Positions 42,228 through 51,627 of a DNA stretch of 64,000 bases are shown one piece after another (the first letter of the stretch is position 1; every line of letters begins with the position of its first letter). The position numbers and the translations under genes were made by a program. This DNA comes from an uncultured Clostridia bacterium (GTDB lineage Bacteria; Bacillota; Clostridia; Oscillospirales; Ruminococcaceae), in NCBI GenBank assembly GCA_947627465.1, contig CANQWD010000010.1, positions 1 to 64,000 of the forward strand, given 5' to 3'. The notes below the pieces were generated by a model. It did no database searches, had not been told where the DNA came from, and saw nothing but the letters and a program-made list of their open reading frames with translations.

Positions 42228-44654
42228 GTGGATAACAATTCTGCAAACAATGAAAGAAACACCGGACTTTTTAAGAGGTTTTGGGAGTTCTTGAAACGCA
42301 AGGACAGGGAAGAAGCCGAAAAAAAGCCCATTATAGGTTATCGCGGAAGGCAGATATTGATATTGGTGTGCATAATCGGGTTTTCGGTTTTTGTGGGCTA
42401 TCATCTGCTGAAGTTTACCGTGCTTGACGGCGACAAATGGCGCGAGCTTGCGAACACTCAGCAGACGGGTCAGCATGTTATCATGGCAAACCGCGGGTCT
42501 ATCTACGACGCGAACGGCACCGTTTTGGCGCAAAGCTCGGCGGTTTGGAATGTTATCTTCGCGCAGAATACCACGTTTAAGCAAAGCGAGGACTGGAAAA
42601 AAGCTTACGAACAGCGCAAAAAGAATTGGGAAAACGACAGCGACACAAGCAAGGAGCCGCTTAAGCCTTTTAAGGAGCTTTCGGATACTATCATAGACGG
42701 GCTTGCGGAAATTCTGGAGATATCTCCCGACGGAATGCGCGACGCTTACGACAACGATCAGGCTCACAACTATTACATAGTCAAAAGCAAGGTCGAAAAG
42801 CCGCAGGTGACGATGATAAACGACTTCTTGTCCGAAAACGGCATAAGCTCCGACTGCGTTTATACGGAGCAGGCAAGCAAGCGCTATTATCCAAACGGGT
42901 CGTTGGCTTCCAATGTTATCGGCTTTACGGACTACAAAGGCTCGGGCGTTTACGGCTTGGAGGCTTACTACGACGATTATCTTAAGGGAACGGACGGCAA
43001 GGCGTTTTACCGCAAGGACGGCACGGGAAAGGGCGTTGAATACGAAAACGACAAGTATTTCTCGGCGGTGGACGGTTACAGTCTTGTGCTGACGCTCGAC
43101 GAGGTTTTGCAGCACTATCTCGAAAAAAATCTTGAACAGTGCGTTTCGCAGCATTCCGTAATAAACCGCGCGTGCGGAATTATTATGAACTGCAAAACGG
43201 GCGGTGTGCTGGCTATGGCGACAACGCCGTCTTACGATCTGAACAATCCGTCGACTATCTACGGCGACTATGATAAAGCTATTCTCGAAAATATGAAGAC
43301 CGAGGGCAAGGACGAAAAGGAGATTGAAGAAAAAGAAGCGGCGCTGCGCGAGGGTCAGTGGAAAAACAAAGCTGTGACTGAGCTTTATTACCCCGGTTCG
43401 GTTTTCAAGACGGTCACTACAGCGGCGGCTTTGGACGAAGAAGTCATCAATATGGATACCACGTTTGACTGCGCGGGCGTTTATAATGTCGCGGGCACGG
43501 ATATCCACTGCTGGAGCCTCGGAGGACACGGTTCGCTGAATTTGCAGCAGGGTATTACGAAGTCCTGCAACCCGTACTTTATTCAAGTCGGGCTGGCATT
43601 GGGCGTGGATAAGTTCTATAATTATTACGAAGCATTCGGATTTACCGAGAAAACCGGCATAGATCTGCCGGGCGAGGCGGACAGTATCGTTGTGCCGCGC
43701 GACAAAATGGGTCCCGTGGAGCTTGCGTCCTCCGCGTTCGGTCAGACGAACAAGATAACGCCCATTCAGATGTGCACGGCGTTCTGCGCTATCGTAAACG
43801 GCGGAAATCTCGTAACGCCGCACCTTGTGGATAAGGTTCTTGACAGCAGCGGCAACGTTGTCGAGACAAAGGAAACGCAGATAAAGCGTCAGGTGATCTC
43901 GGAGGACACCTCAAAGCAAATGCGCGATATTTTGGAAACGATAGTCAACGAAAACGGCGGTCACAACGCTTATATCGCGGGTTACCGCATAGGCGGCAAA
44001 TCGGGAACGGCGGAGAAGATCGACGAATACAACGCAACCGGCCGCAAGAAAATGACATATATCTCTACGTTCGCGGCGGCTGTACCCATGGACGATCCGC
44101 AGATCGTCATGCTGGTGCTTGCCGATACGCCTACGGGTCCCGAATATTATGGCTCGGCAGTCGCTTGTCCCGTTGCCTCCGCGGTATTTAATGAGGGCTT
44201 GGAGCATTTAGGACTTTACCCGACTTACACCGCCGAGGAGCAGGCGAAAATGGACGCGGTAGTGCCGTGGGTGATCGGCGATATGTCGATGTACGCGGAG
44301 AGCTATCTTACCGCGAACAACTTTAAGGCGAAGTTTGTCGGCGACCCGAGCAGCGAGGCTGTGGTTACAGCTACTTATCCGTCCTCGGGGGCGACAATTC
44401 CCAAAGGCTCGACCGTCGTGGTTTATCTCGGCGACGCGAAAACGGAATACGCTTCCGTACCAAATGTTATCGGTATGAGCGCGGCGGAAGCAAACGAGGC
44501 AATGACGAACGCGGGCTTTAACATAAAACTTACGGGCGGCGCGGCTGCAAACGCCGACGCAACGGCAACGGCGCAAAGTGTTGAAGCAGGCTCTTCTCAG
44601 CCTATCGGTACGGTTATTGAAGTAACGTTCCAGGTGAGCAGCTTCGGCGACTGA
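42228..44654 (+). CDS. Septal/spore transpeptidase PBP (FtsI/SpoVD type) with two PASTA domains
   Basis: I choose GTG 42228 (GGAGGAA seven bases upstream); the frame is open to 42060, but that extension has no site or family match. The 808-residue protein has a basic cytosolic start, one membrane anchor (~residues 40-58), and a dimerisation region beginning RGSIYDANGTVLA. The transpeptidase has YYPGSVFKT (SxxK, catalytic Ser), SCN (SxN) and GGKSGTAEK (KSG). Two PASTA domains (about 670-735 and 737-800) end the chain. PASTA tails in Firmicutes occur in PBP2X-like and SpoVD-like enzymes, so it could serve vegetative septation, the spore cortex, or both. The 183-base gap before it holds no gene. 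Confidence 0.93.
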   Translation: MDNNSANNERNTGLFKRFWEFLKRKDREEAEKKPIIGYRGRQILILVCIIGFSVFVGYHLLKFTVLDGDKWRELANTQQTGQHVIMANRGSIYDANGTVLAQSSAVWNVIFAQNTTFKQSEDWKKAYEQRKKNWENDSDTSKEPLKPFKELSDTIIDGLAEILEISPDGMRDAYDNDQAHNYYIVKSKVEKPQVTMINDFLSENGISSDCVYTEQASKRYYPNGSLASNVIGFTDYKGSGVYGLEAYYDDYLKGTDGKAFYRKDGTGKGVEYENDKYFSAVDGYSLVLTLDEVLQHYLEKNLEQCVSQHSVINRACGIIMNCKTGGVLAMATTPSYDLNNPSTIYGDYDKAILENMKTEGKDEKEIEEKEAALREGQWKNKAVTELYYPGSVFKTVTTAAALDEEVINMDTTFDCAGVYNVAGTDIHCWSLGGHGSLNLQQGITKSCNPYFIQVGLALGVDKFYNYYEAFGFTEKTGIDLPGEADSIVVPRDKMGPVELASSAFGQTNKITPIQMCTAFCAIVNGGNLVTPHLVDKVLDSSGNVVETKETQIKRQVISEDTSKQMRDILETIVNENGGHNAYIAGYRIGGKSGTAEKIDEYNATGRKKMTYISTFAAAVPMDDPQIVMLVLADTPTGPEYYGSAVACPVASAVFNEGLEHLGLYPTYTAEEQAKMDAVVPWVIGDMSMYAESYLTANNFKAKFVGDPSSEAVVTATYPSSGATIPKGSTVVVYLGDAKTEYASVPNVIGMSAAEANEAMTNAGFNIKLTGGAAANADATATAQSVEAGSSQPIGTVIEVTFQVSSFGD

Positions 44655-44825
44655 TGACAATGTACAGTTGACAGTTATTGCGCGGATACACTGCTTTATT
44701 TAGACTGTCAGCGTTTTGGTTCGCCGACAATCTAAATCGCGCGCGGGTGGACTCGAAGCGTCCACACTCGCAACCAAAATTGTCAATTGTACATCGTACA
44801 TTGTCAATTGATTAAGGTTTGGGGG
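44655..44825. repeat. Dispersed TTGACAATGTACA-type element, full inverted form
   Basis: This ~170-bp block fills the PBP-murE gap. The left end GACAATGTACAGTTGACAGT and the right end (reverse complement CAATTGACAATGTACGATGT) are inverted copies. GC hairpins lie inside: AGACTGTCAGCG...CGCCGACAATCT-like, and GGTGGACTCGAAGCGTCCAC. This is the most complete copy and shows the MITE-like layout. Confidence 0.75.
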
Positions 44826-44831
44826 GATCTC

Positions 44832-46286
44832 GTGAATATCGGAGAACTTTTTAAGGGAATTTGCGAAATTCCCTCGGAACTGAATAACATCGCGGTCTCG
44901 GGCGTTACCTCCGATACGCGCGAGGTCGAACGCGGTTTTGTGTTCGTCTGTGTCAAAGGCGGGAGTTTTGACGGGCACTCTAAAGCCGCTGAAATGCTCG
45001 AAAAGGGCGCGGCGGCAGTCGTTACACAAGAAAAACTCGGTCTGGAGCGCGAGATAAACGTTTCAAATTCGCGAAAGGCTTATCCGGAGATTTTGTCGGC
45101 GTTTTACGGGCACCCGACGCGGAGCTTCAAGCTCTGCGCCGTCACGGGCACAAACGGCAAGACAACTATTGCCAATCTTTGCACCGAAATAACGCGCCGT
45201 TTGGGTTACAGAACGGGCGTTATCGGAACTTTGGGCACGGACACGGGAAGCGGGCTTCACTACTCGCACGACGGTCCGCCGACCACTCCCGAACCGCGAA
45301 AGCTCTATCAGTTATTCTCGCAAATGCGCGGTGAAAACACGAAATATTGCTTTGTTGAAGCAAGTTCACAGGCATTGGCTCAACATCGTTTCGCCGCGGA
45401 GAGCTTTGACGTGGGCGCGTTCACAAACCTCACGCGCGATCATCTCGATTATCACAAGACTATGGAGAACTACTTCTCGGCAAAGCGCAGACTGTTCGAT
45501 ATGTGCGAAAAAGCCGTTGTCAACATAGACGACGAGTACGGTAAACAGATCGCGGAATACTGCCGCGAAAAGGGCGTTCCTTTAAAAACCGTTTCAATAG
45601 ACGGCGAGGCGGATTTTTATACCGAATTCGTAAAGCTCTCGGCGCACGGTTCGGAGTTCATTTTAACGGACAAAGAAAACAAGAAAAGCTATCCCGTCAG
45701 GTTCGCGCTTACGGGCAAATACAACGTCACAAACGCCGTTGAGGCGGCTGTTACCGTTCATTTGACGGGAATTCCCATGGACGAGGTGATAAACGCTTTG
45801 CAAAACGTCAAGGGCGTTGCGGGGCGGCTTGAAACGCTGTATCAAGGCGAATTTACGGTAATACGCGACTACGCCCACACCGACGACGGCTTGGAAAAGC
45901 TGCTCGGAACGCTGAAACCGCTGACGAAAGGCAGACTGATAACCGTTTTCGGGGCGGCGGGAGAACGCGACGCGGGAAAGCGTCCCGACATGGGCAGGGC
46001 GGCGGCGAAATTCTCGGATATTATGATAGTTACTACGGACAGTCCGAGACACGAAAGCCCTCAACAAACCATTGACGACGTTGTAAAGGGTATTCCCGAA
46101 AAACTTCCGCACGAGGAGTTCGTTGACAGAAAAGCCGCAGTTCTCCGAGCGCTGGAGCTTGCCGAAAAAGGCGACGTTGTGGCGCTTTGCGGAAAGGGTC
46201 ACGAGGATTATCAGGCGATAGGCGACGTTTACTATCACTTCGACGAAAAGGAGATCGTCGAAGAATACTTTAAAAAGGCGGAGTGA
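44832..46286 (+). CDS. murE: UDP-MurNAc-tripeptide synthetase MurE
   Basis: This ATP-dependent ligase adds the third amino acid to the peptidoglycan stem. The start is GTG 44832 after GGGGGGAT; the open frame further upstream reads through the repeat element. The 484-residue protein has the UMAG-binding N-terminus, the Walker-type TGTNGKTT (~residues 107-114), TTPEP, NLTRDHLDYH and C-terminal GKGHEDYQ. The amino-acid selectivity motif reads TDSPRHESP where meso-diaminopimelate enzymes have DNPRxExP; the retained Arg favours meso-DAP. murF starts three bases after its stop. Confidence 0.95.
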   Translation: MNIGELFKGICEIPSELNNIAVSGVTSDTREVERGFVFVCVKGGSFDGHSKAAEMLEKGAAAVVTQEKLGLEREINVSNSRKAYPEILSAFYGHPTRSFKLCAVTGTNGKTTIANLCTEITRRLGYRTGVIGTLGTDTGSGLHYSHDGPPTTPEPRKLYQLFSQMRGENTKYCFVEASSQALAQHRFAAESFDVGAFTNLTRDHLDYHKTMENYFSAKRRLFDMCEKAVVNIDDEYGKQIAEYCREKGVPLKTVSIDGEADFYTEFVKLSAHGSEFILTDKENKKSYPVRFALTGKYNVTNAVEAAVTVHLTGIPMDEVINALQNVKGVAGRLETLYQGEFTVIRDYAHTDDGLEKLLGTLKPLTKGRLITVFGAAGERDAGKRPDMGRAAAKFSDIMIVTTDSPRHESPQQTIDDVVKGIPEKLPHEEFVDRKAAVLRALELAEKGDVVALCGKGHEDYQAIGDVYYHFDEKEIVEEYFKKAE

Positions 46287-46289
46287 ATT

Positions 46290-47645
46290 ATGTTCACAAC
46301 GAATGAAATAGCGAATGTTACGGGCGGAAAGCTTTACGGCGCGGATATAAAAGTAACTTCCGTTTCCACCGACACGCGGTCTATTGAAAAAGGAGCGCTG
46401 TTCATTGCCGTTAAAGGCGAACGGTTTGACGGCAATGATTATATAGGACAGGCGGCGCAAAGCGGCGCGGCGGCTGTTCTCTGCGACAGACTGCCCGGGA
46501 GCGTCCGCGCGGATATCCCGATAATTTACGTCGAGGATACGAGAACGGCGCAACTGAAGCTCGCGAGATACTACCGCGATAAATTTCCCGTGAAATTATG
46601 CGGAGTCACCGGCTCGGTCGGGAAAACTTCCACAAAGGATATGATCTACGCGGTTTTGGCGGCAAAATTCCAAACGCTGAAAACCGAGGGCAATTTCAAC
46701 AACGATATCGGACTTCCCCGAACGCTGTTCCGCTTAAACGAGGAATACGGCGCGGCGGTCATTGAAATGGGAATGAGCGATCTCGGCGAGATATCGGCGC
46801 TGTCAAAGGCTTCGCACCCGAACTGCGCGGTGATTACCAACATCGGTTGGTGTCATATCGAGAACCTCAAAACGCGAGAGAATATTCTGGGGGCTAAGCT
46901 GGAAATTCTCGACGGAACGGACTATGAGAGCGCTCCGCTTATCGTCTGCGGCGACGACGAGTATTTGGGAAAGCTCAATAAAGAACAAACGGGTTCGCAT
47001 AAGCTCGTGAAATACGGCTTTAATACGGACAACGACGTATTTGCTTCCGATATCGAGCATGTTGAGGGCGGCGAACGGTTTACGCTGAATTACGGCGGCG
47101 AAAAATACGCGGCTGAACTGCGCGTTATCGGCGAACATCATATTTTGAATGCTCTGGCGGCTTTCGCGGTCGGCGTTGAGTTCGGAATGAACGCCGAGGA
47201 GATAATTCCCGCGTTTTTGAACTACGAAGCAAGCGGAATGCGGCAAAGAATTGAGAAGCGCGGCGATGTTACCGTAATTCTCGACTGCTACAACGCTTCT
47301 CCGACTTCCATGAAGTCCTCGCTGAACGTCTTGTCGACAATGAACGGACGGAAAATAGCGGTGCTCGGCGATATGCTGGAGCTTGGCGAAAAGTCACGGG
47401 AACTTCACGCGGGGCTTGCCGAACTCTCTGATTTGGCGGACGTGTTTTTCCTATACGGAAAGGAAATGGCGGCTCTGCGCGGCGAACTTGAAAAAAAGGG
47501 CGTTCCCGTAACGCAAAGCGAGGACAAGGCAAAGCTTACCGAGGAGCTTTTAAAAGAGATAAAAAGCGGCGATGTGATACTTTTCAAGGGCAGCCGCGGT
47601 ATGAAAATGGAAGAAATTGCGGAAAAAATAGGTGAGGATTTATGA
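46290..47645 (+). CDS. murF: UDP-MurNAc-tripeptide:D-Ala-D-Ala ligase MurF
   Basis: This enzyme completes the UDP-MurNAc-pentapeptide by adding D-Ala-D-Ala. The 451-residue protein has STDTRSIEKGALFIAVKGER at the N-terminus, the ATP loop GVTGSVGKTSTKDMI (~residues 106-120), EGNFNNDIGLPRTLF, and the C-terminal ligase domain with LDCYNASPTSMKSSL and LGDMLELGEKS. It overlaps mraY by ATGA, so the two are coupled. No ddl gene for D-Ala-D-Ala is in this window. Confidence 0.96.
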   Translation: MFTTNEIANVTGGKLYGADIKVTSVSTDTRSIEKGALFIAVKGERFDGNDYIGQAAQSGAAAVLCDRLPGSVRADIPIIYVEDTRTAQLKLARYYRDKFPVKLCGVTGSVGKTSTKDMIYAVLAAKFQTLKTEGNFNNDIGLPRTLFRLNEEYGAAVIEMGMSDLGEISALSKASHPNCAVITNIGWCHIENLKTRENILGAKLEILDGTDYESAPLIVCGDDEYLGKLNKEQTGSHKLVKYGFNTDNDVFASDIEHVEGGERFTLNYGGEKYAAELRVIGEHHILNALAAFAVGVEFGMNAEEIIPAFLNYEASGMRQRIEKRGDVTVILDCYNASPTSMKSSLNVLSTMNGRKIAVLGDMLELGEKSRELHAGLAELSDLADVFFLYGKEMAALRGELEKKGVPVTQSEDKAKLTEELLKEIKSGDVILFKGSRGMKMEEIAEKIGEDL

Positions 47646-48688
47646 ACGAAACTTGGATATTCGTAGGAGCGGCGCTCGGCTCTTTTCTGCTGACGTGGCT
47701 GGGAGGATTTTGGCTGATACCGCTGCTTCACAAGCTGAAATACGGGCAGACGATACTCGATATCGGTCCGAAATGGCACAAGGCGAAAAAAGAGGGCACG
47801 GCGACGATGGGCGGCATTTCGTTCATTATCGGAGTGACGGTCTGCTTTGTGATAGGCATGATCGTTTTGGCAAACAACGGCAAGAATTATGTCGGCGCTG
47901 ACAAGCCCGAGTTTATCCGCTCTGTCGCGGGAATGGCTATGGCGGTCCTGCTCGGATTTATGGGATTTCTCGATGACTTTATTAAGGTAAAGAAGAAGCA
48001 CAACGAGGGGCTTTCATGGATACAGAAAATCATATTTCAGGTAATGATAATCGCGGCGTATTTTACGACGCTGTATATAAACGGTCTTTCGCGCACAGTT
48101 ATCTCGTTCCCAGGCGGCGCTCAATGGGATTTGGGACTGTTTTATTACCCGCTTGTGGGACTGCTGATAATTTATATGGTGAACGCCGTAAATCTTACGG
48201 ACGGCATAGACGGGCTTTGCAGCTGCGTCACCACCGTTTATATGATAGCGTTTTCGGTAATTACGGCGGTTTTGGGAATGTTCGGGCAGCAGCTTCTTGC
48301 TTACTGCGCGGCGGGCGGCTGTATCGGCTTCCTGACGTGGAACGCGCCCCCCGCTAAGGTTTTTATGGGAGACACAGGCTCAATGTTTTTGGGCGGTATG
48401 GTGTGCGCTCTGGGATTGGGCTGCGGCGCGGAATTCCTTATGGTTATCGCGGGTATCGTTTACGTTCTCGAAGCGCTGTCCGTGGTCATTCAATCGACCG
48501 TGTTCAAGATAACGCGCAAGATGTACCACACCAAAGAGGGCAAGCGCCTTTTCAAGATGACGCCCATTCATCACCACTTCGAGCTTTCAAGCTGGAGCGA
48601 GCTTAAGATAGACTGTGTGTTCTCGCTTGTCGGACTGCTGTTCGGCGGACTGGCGGTCTTATTCGCGTTTAATATGTTCACAAAATAA
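47642..48688 (+). CDS. mraY: Phospho-MurNAc-pentapeptide transferase MraY
   Basis: This integral membrane enzyme moves phospho-MurNAc-pentapeptide onto undecaprenyl phosphate to give lipid I. The 348-residue protein has about ten membrane helices, the GPKWHKAKKEGTATMGGI loop near the N-terminus, FLDDFIKVKKKHNEGL (catalytic Asp pair), AVNLTDGIDGL, and the histidine loop MTPIHHHFELSSWSE. The ATG lies inside the murF stop. murD, which usually follows, is absent; instead a repeat element and ftsW follow. Confidence 0.96.
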   Translation: MNETWIFVGAALGSFLLTWLGGFWLIPLLHKLKYGQTILDIGPKWHKAKKEGTATMGGISFIIGVTVCFVIGMIVLANNGKNYVGADKPEFIRSVAGMAMAVLLGFMGFLDDFIKVKKKHNEGLSWIQKIIFQVMIIAAYFTTLYINGLSRTVISFPGGAQWDLGLFYYPLVGLLIIYMVNAVNLTDGIDGLCSCVTTVYMIAFSVITAVLGMFGQQLLAYCAAGGCIGFLTWNAPPAKVFMGDTGSMFLGGMVCALGLGCGAEFLMVIAGIVYVLEALSVVIQSTVFKITRKMYHTKEGKRLFKMTPIHHHFELSSWSELKIDCVFSLVGLLFGGLAVLFAFNMFTK

Positions 48689-48689
48689 A

Positions 48690-48825
48690 CGATAGACAAT
48701 TGACAGTGTACGGTCAATGCGTCGGCTTCGCCGACAGGTTTGGATCGTATACTGATAATAGAGCGGATCTAACGCTTCAACTTGCAGTATAACTGTCAAC
48801 TTTTAACTGTAAACTGTTTCGGGGG
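48690..48825. repeat. Dispersed TTGACAATGTACA-type element, diverged
   Basis: ACAATTGACAGTGTACGGTC at the left and AACTGTCAACTTTTAACTGT at the right bracket a GC hairpin (GTCGGCTTCGCCGAC). It ends directly at the GGGGGGAT site of ftsW. Confidence 0.6.
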
Positions 48826-48831
48826 GATAAA

Positions 48832-50415
48832 ATGCAGACAAGAAATGTTTCGGAAAGGGGAAAACAGGCGCCGCCTAGGTCTTCCGCGATGCAGCGCGGA
48901 AGCAGACCGCAGACCGCGCCCCGCGCTAACGGCAGACCTCAAAGCGCTCCGCGCCCCAATTCGCAAAATCGGAACGGAAAACCGCAGGCCTCGCCCCGTG
49001 CGGGCGGCGGAACCCGAACAGCTCCGCGTTCCGAAATACCGCGCGGAGGTTCAAGAGGGCAGGCAACGCCCCGACAGGCGGCTTTGCGTCCAAACGCAAG
49101 CGGGCAAGCCGCGCCGAACAGGTCGGCGAGACCGCAGAACGCCCCGATACCTAAGACTGCGGCTAAGCCGAAAGCTCAAAAGGCTCCCAAGGATCCTACG
49201 GATAAGCTCAGAAAGAAGAAAGAAAAGGAAAAAGCACGGGAGCTTGCCAAAGAACGCAAAAAAGACCCGAACCGCATTAAGTTCTTCAGCTTTGAGGGCA
49301 GAGTGGATATACCTATGCTCATCATCACGCTTGTTTTGCTTGCCGTGGGCATTACGATGATGTTTTCGGCAAGCCCCGCTTATTCCTACCGCGACAACCA
49401 CGGAGACAGCTACGCGTATGTCAGACGTCAGATGACGGCGGCTGTTATAGGTCTTGCGGGCATGGCTATGCTCACGATGTTCGACTATCGTTTTTTGAGG
49501 TATGAATCGAAGCGGCTGCACATCACGGCGGCGCATATTTTCCTTGTCATTTGTATAATCTTGAACGCGATGTGCTATTTTGTCGGCATCGAAGCGCAGG
49601 GCGGACAAAAACGCTGGCTTCAGGTCCCGATAATCGGGCAGTTTCAGCCGTCGGACTTTTTAAAGGTCGCGCTGATAATTTTTATGGCGTGTTATATTCA
49701 AAAAAATTCCGACAAAATGCGCACATTTAAGCGCGGTCTTTTGATACCGCTGTTAATAATGGTGCCCGTGGCGGGTTCTGTTATCGTGCAGAAACACCTT
49801 TCGTGTCTGCTCATTATAGCGATGATATTCGCCGTGATGATGTTCGTGGGCGGCGTTAATTTGAAAGAAGCCGTGCCCATTGCGGTGGGATTTGTGCTGA
49901 TCGTTTTCTTCGTCGTCAGCGTTGTACAGGTCGGATATTTCCAACAGCGTATCGAGTATATGGACCCTCTTTCCGATCCGGGAGATCAGTCATATCAGAA
50001 CTATCAGTCCGCGCTGGCTATCGGCTCGGGAGGAATTTGGGGCAAAGGCTTCGGAAACTCCAGTCAGAAGTACTATTATCTGCCCGAAGCGCAAAACGAC
50101 TTTGTTTACGCTATCCTCGTGGAGGAATTCGGGCTTGTGGGCGGAATTTTTGTGATTTTGATGTTCATCATTTTCATAATGCGCGGGCTTTACATTGCAA
50201 GAAAAGCCGAGGACAAATTCGGTTGTCTTGTCGCTACGGGAATAACGTTCCAGATAGGCGTGCAGGCGCTGCTTAACATCGCGGTAAATCTTTGCTGTAT
50301 CCCCAATACGGGCGTGTCTCTGCCGTTTTTCAGCTACGGCGGTACGGCGCTTGTTTTGCAGCTTTGGGAAATGGGTTTGCTGCTGTCGATAAGCAAGCGG
50401 GCGCGCGTTAACTGA
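48832..50415 (+). CDS. ftsW: SEDS-family lipid II polymerase/flippase-type protein (FtsW/SpoVE)
   Basis: SEDS proteins polymerise lipid II together with a cognate PBP at the septum or spore cortex. The 527-residue chain starts with a ~150-residue Arg/Pro/Gln/Asn-rich, probably disordered cytosolic region (RPQTAPRANGRPQSAPRP), and then a basic stretch. After that comes the ~370-residue SEDS core with ~10 helices. Core motifs are MMFSASPAYS, LKVALIIFMACY (the lipid-proximal 'K' loop), AQNDFVYAILVEEFG (catalytic Asp loop) and TGVSLPFFSYGGTAL. The N-terminal extension is unusual. The start has a strong GGGGGGAT site seven bases before ATG, so the extension is translated. Confidence 0.92.
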   Translation: MQTRNVSERGKQAPPRSSAMQRGSRPQTAPRANGRPQSAPRPNSQNRNGKPQASPRAGGGTRTAPRSEIPRGGSRGQATPRQAALRPNASGQAAPNRSARPQNAPIPKTAAKPKAQKAPKDPTDKLRKKKEKEKARELAKERKKDPNRIKFFSFEGRVDIPMLIITLVLLAVGITMMFSASPAYSYRDNHGDSYAYVRRQMTAAVIGLAGMAMLTMFDYRFLRYESKRLHITAAHIFLVICIILNAMCYFVGIEAQGGQKRWLQVPIIGQFQPSDFLKVALIIFMACYIQKNSDKMRTFKRGLLIPLLIMVPVAGSVIVQKHLSCLLIIAMIFAVMMFVGGVNLKEAVPIAVGFVLIVFFVVSVVQVGYFQQRIEYMDPLSDPGDQSYQNYQSALAIGSGGIWGKGFGNSSQKYYYLPEAQNDFVYAILVEEFGLVGGIFVILMFIIFIMRGLYIARKAEDKFGCLVATGITFQIGVQALLNIAVNLCCIPNTGVSLPFFSYGGTALVLQLWEMGLLLSISKRARVN

Positions 50416-50446
50416 TACGCGTTAACTGATATAGGAGGTGCTAAAA

Positions 50447-51580
50447 ATGAAGGTGATATTTGCGGCGGGCGGTACGGCGGGGCACATAAATCCCGCGCTT
50501 GCCATTGCCGACAAAATGAAAAAGGTGTTTCCCGAAACGGATATACTGTTTATCGGAACTCCGAATGGTATGGAAAGCCGTTTGGTGACTAAGGCGGGCT
50601 ATGATTTCAAGGGTGTGGAGATGTCGGGTTTTCAGCGCGATCTTTCACCGAAATCCGTTTTGAGAAATGTCAAGGCGGCGTACTGCTACCTTGTTTCCGC
50701 GAAGATCGCGGTTCGCCGTATCATCAAGGAATTCAAGCCCGATCTGGCTGTCGGTACGGGCGGCTACGTCACGGGGACGGTGCTGCGTCAGGCGGTCGCC
50801 ATGGGTATCAAGACCGTTACCCACGAGAGCAACTCTTATCCCGGCGCGGCTACCAAGCTGTTATCCGACAAGGCGGATAAAGTCCTGTTGGCGGCGGAGG
50901 ACGCAAAGAAGTATCTTAAGGACGCTTCGCGGTGCGTTGTTACGGGAAATCCTTTACGCTCGAACATTCCCATAGAGGCACGCGCCGCGGCACGGGAGCG
51001 TTTGGGGCTGCCCGACTGCTTTACCGTTTTATCGTTCGGCGGAAGTCTCGGCGCGAACAAGATCACAAGCGCCGTGGCGGAGCTTATCGCATGGGAGCAG
51101 AAAACGGGCGAGATCAACCACATTCACTCTTACGGCGGCAAAAATAAAGACCTGTTTCTTGACGCTTTGAAAGAGGCTAATGTTCGCGAGGACAAGCGCC
51201 ACCTTATTTTTAAAGAATACATCGACAATATGTACACCTGTATGTGCGCCGCCGACCTTATCATTTCCCGCGCGGGTGCTATGACGATAACCGAGCTTAC
51301 CGAGATCGGCAGACCGTCCGTCCTTGTGCCGTACCCCGCGGCGGCGGAAAATCACCAATACTACAACGCGATGACGTTAGTCAACCAAAACGCCGCTATC
51401 CTTATCGAGGACAAAAACCTTACCAAAGCCAAGCTTGTGGACGAGGTCTCAAAGCTTTACGCGGACAGAGGACGGCTGAAGCTTATGGAGGAGAACGCGG
51501 GAAAAATGCGCAAAGCGAACGCCGCGGACATTATTCTTAAAGAGATCGTCGAGCTTTGCGGCGAGGATAGCTTTAAATAG
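50447..51580 (+). CDS. murG: Lipid II synthase MurG
   Basis: This membrane-associated GT-B glycosyltransferase adds GlcNAc to lipid I. The start is ATG 50447, with AGGAGG eight bases upstream (a GTG three codons earlier lies inside the site). The 377-residue protein has FAAGGTAGHINPALAIAD (the glycine loop, residues ~4-21), GTGGYVTGTVLRQAV, THESNSYPGAATK, GGSLGANKI, the UDP-GlcNAc pocket SRAGAMTITELTEIG, and ENHQYYNA. A 14-bp direct repeat (CGCGTTAACTGATA twice) lies just upstream, covering the ftsW stop. Confidence 0.96.
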   Translation: MKVIFAAGGTAGHINPALAIADKMKKVFPETDILFIGTPNGMESRLVTKAGYDFKGVEMSGFQRDLSPKSVLRNVKAAYCYLVSAKIAVRRIIKEFKPDLAVGTGGYVTGTVLRQAVAMGIKTVTHESNSYPGAATKLLSDKADKVLLAAEDAKKYLKDASRCVVTGNPLRSNIPIEARAAARERLGLPDCFTVLSFGGSLGANKITSAVAELIAWEQKTGEINHIHSYGGKNKDLFLDALKEANVREDKRHLIFKEYIDNMYTCMCAADLIISRAGAMTITELTEIGRPSVLVPYPAAAENHQYYNAMTLVNQNAAILIEDKNLTKAKLVDEVSKLYADRGRLKLMEENAGKMRKANAADIILKEIVELCGEDSFK

Positions 51581-51627
51581 CCGAATACGACCATGCGAAG
51601 TCAATTGTAATCACCAATTTGCCCGTT

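Noticed and set aside
44787..44831. N-terminal extension of murE
   Set aside because: It would be translated from the repeat element; GTG 44832 directly after GGGGGGAT is a better start.
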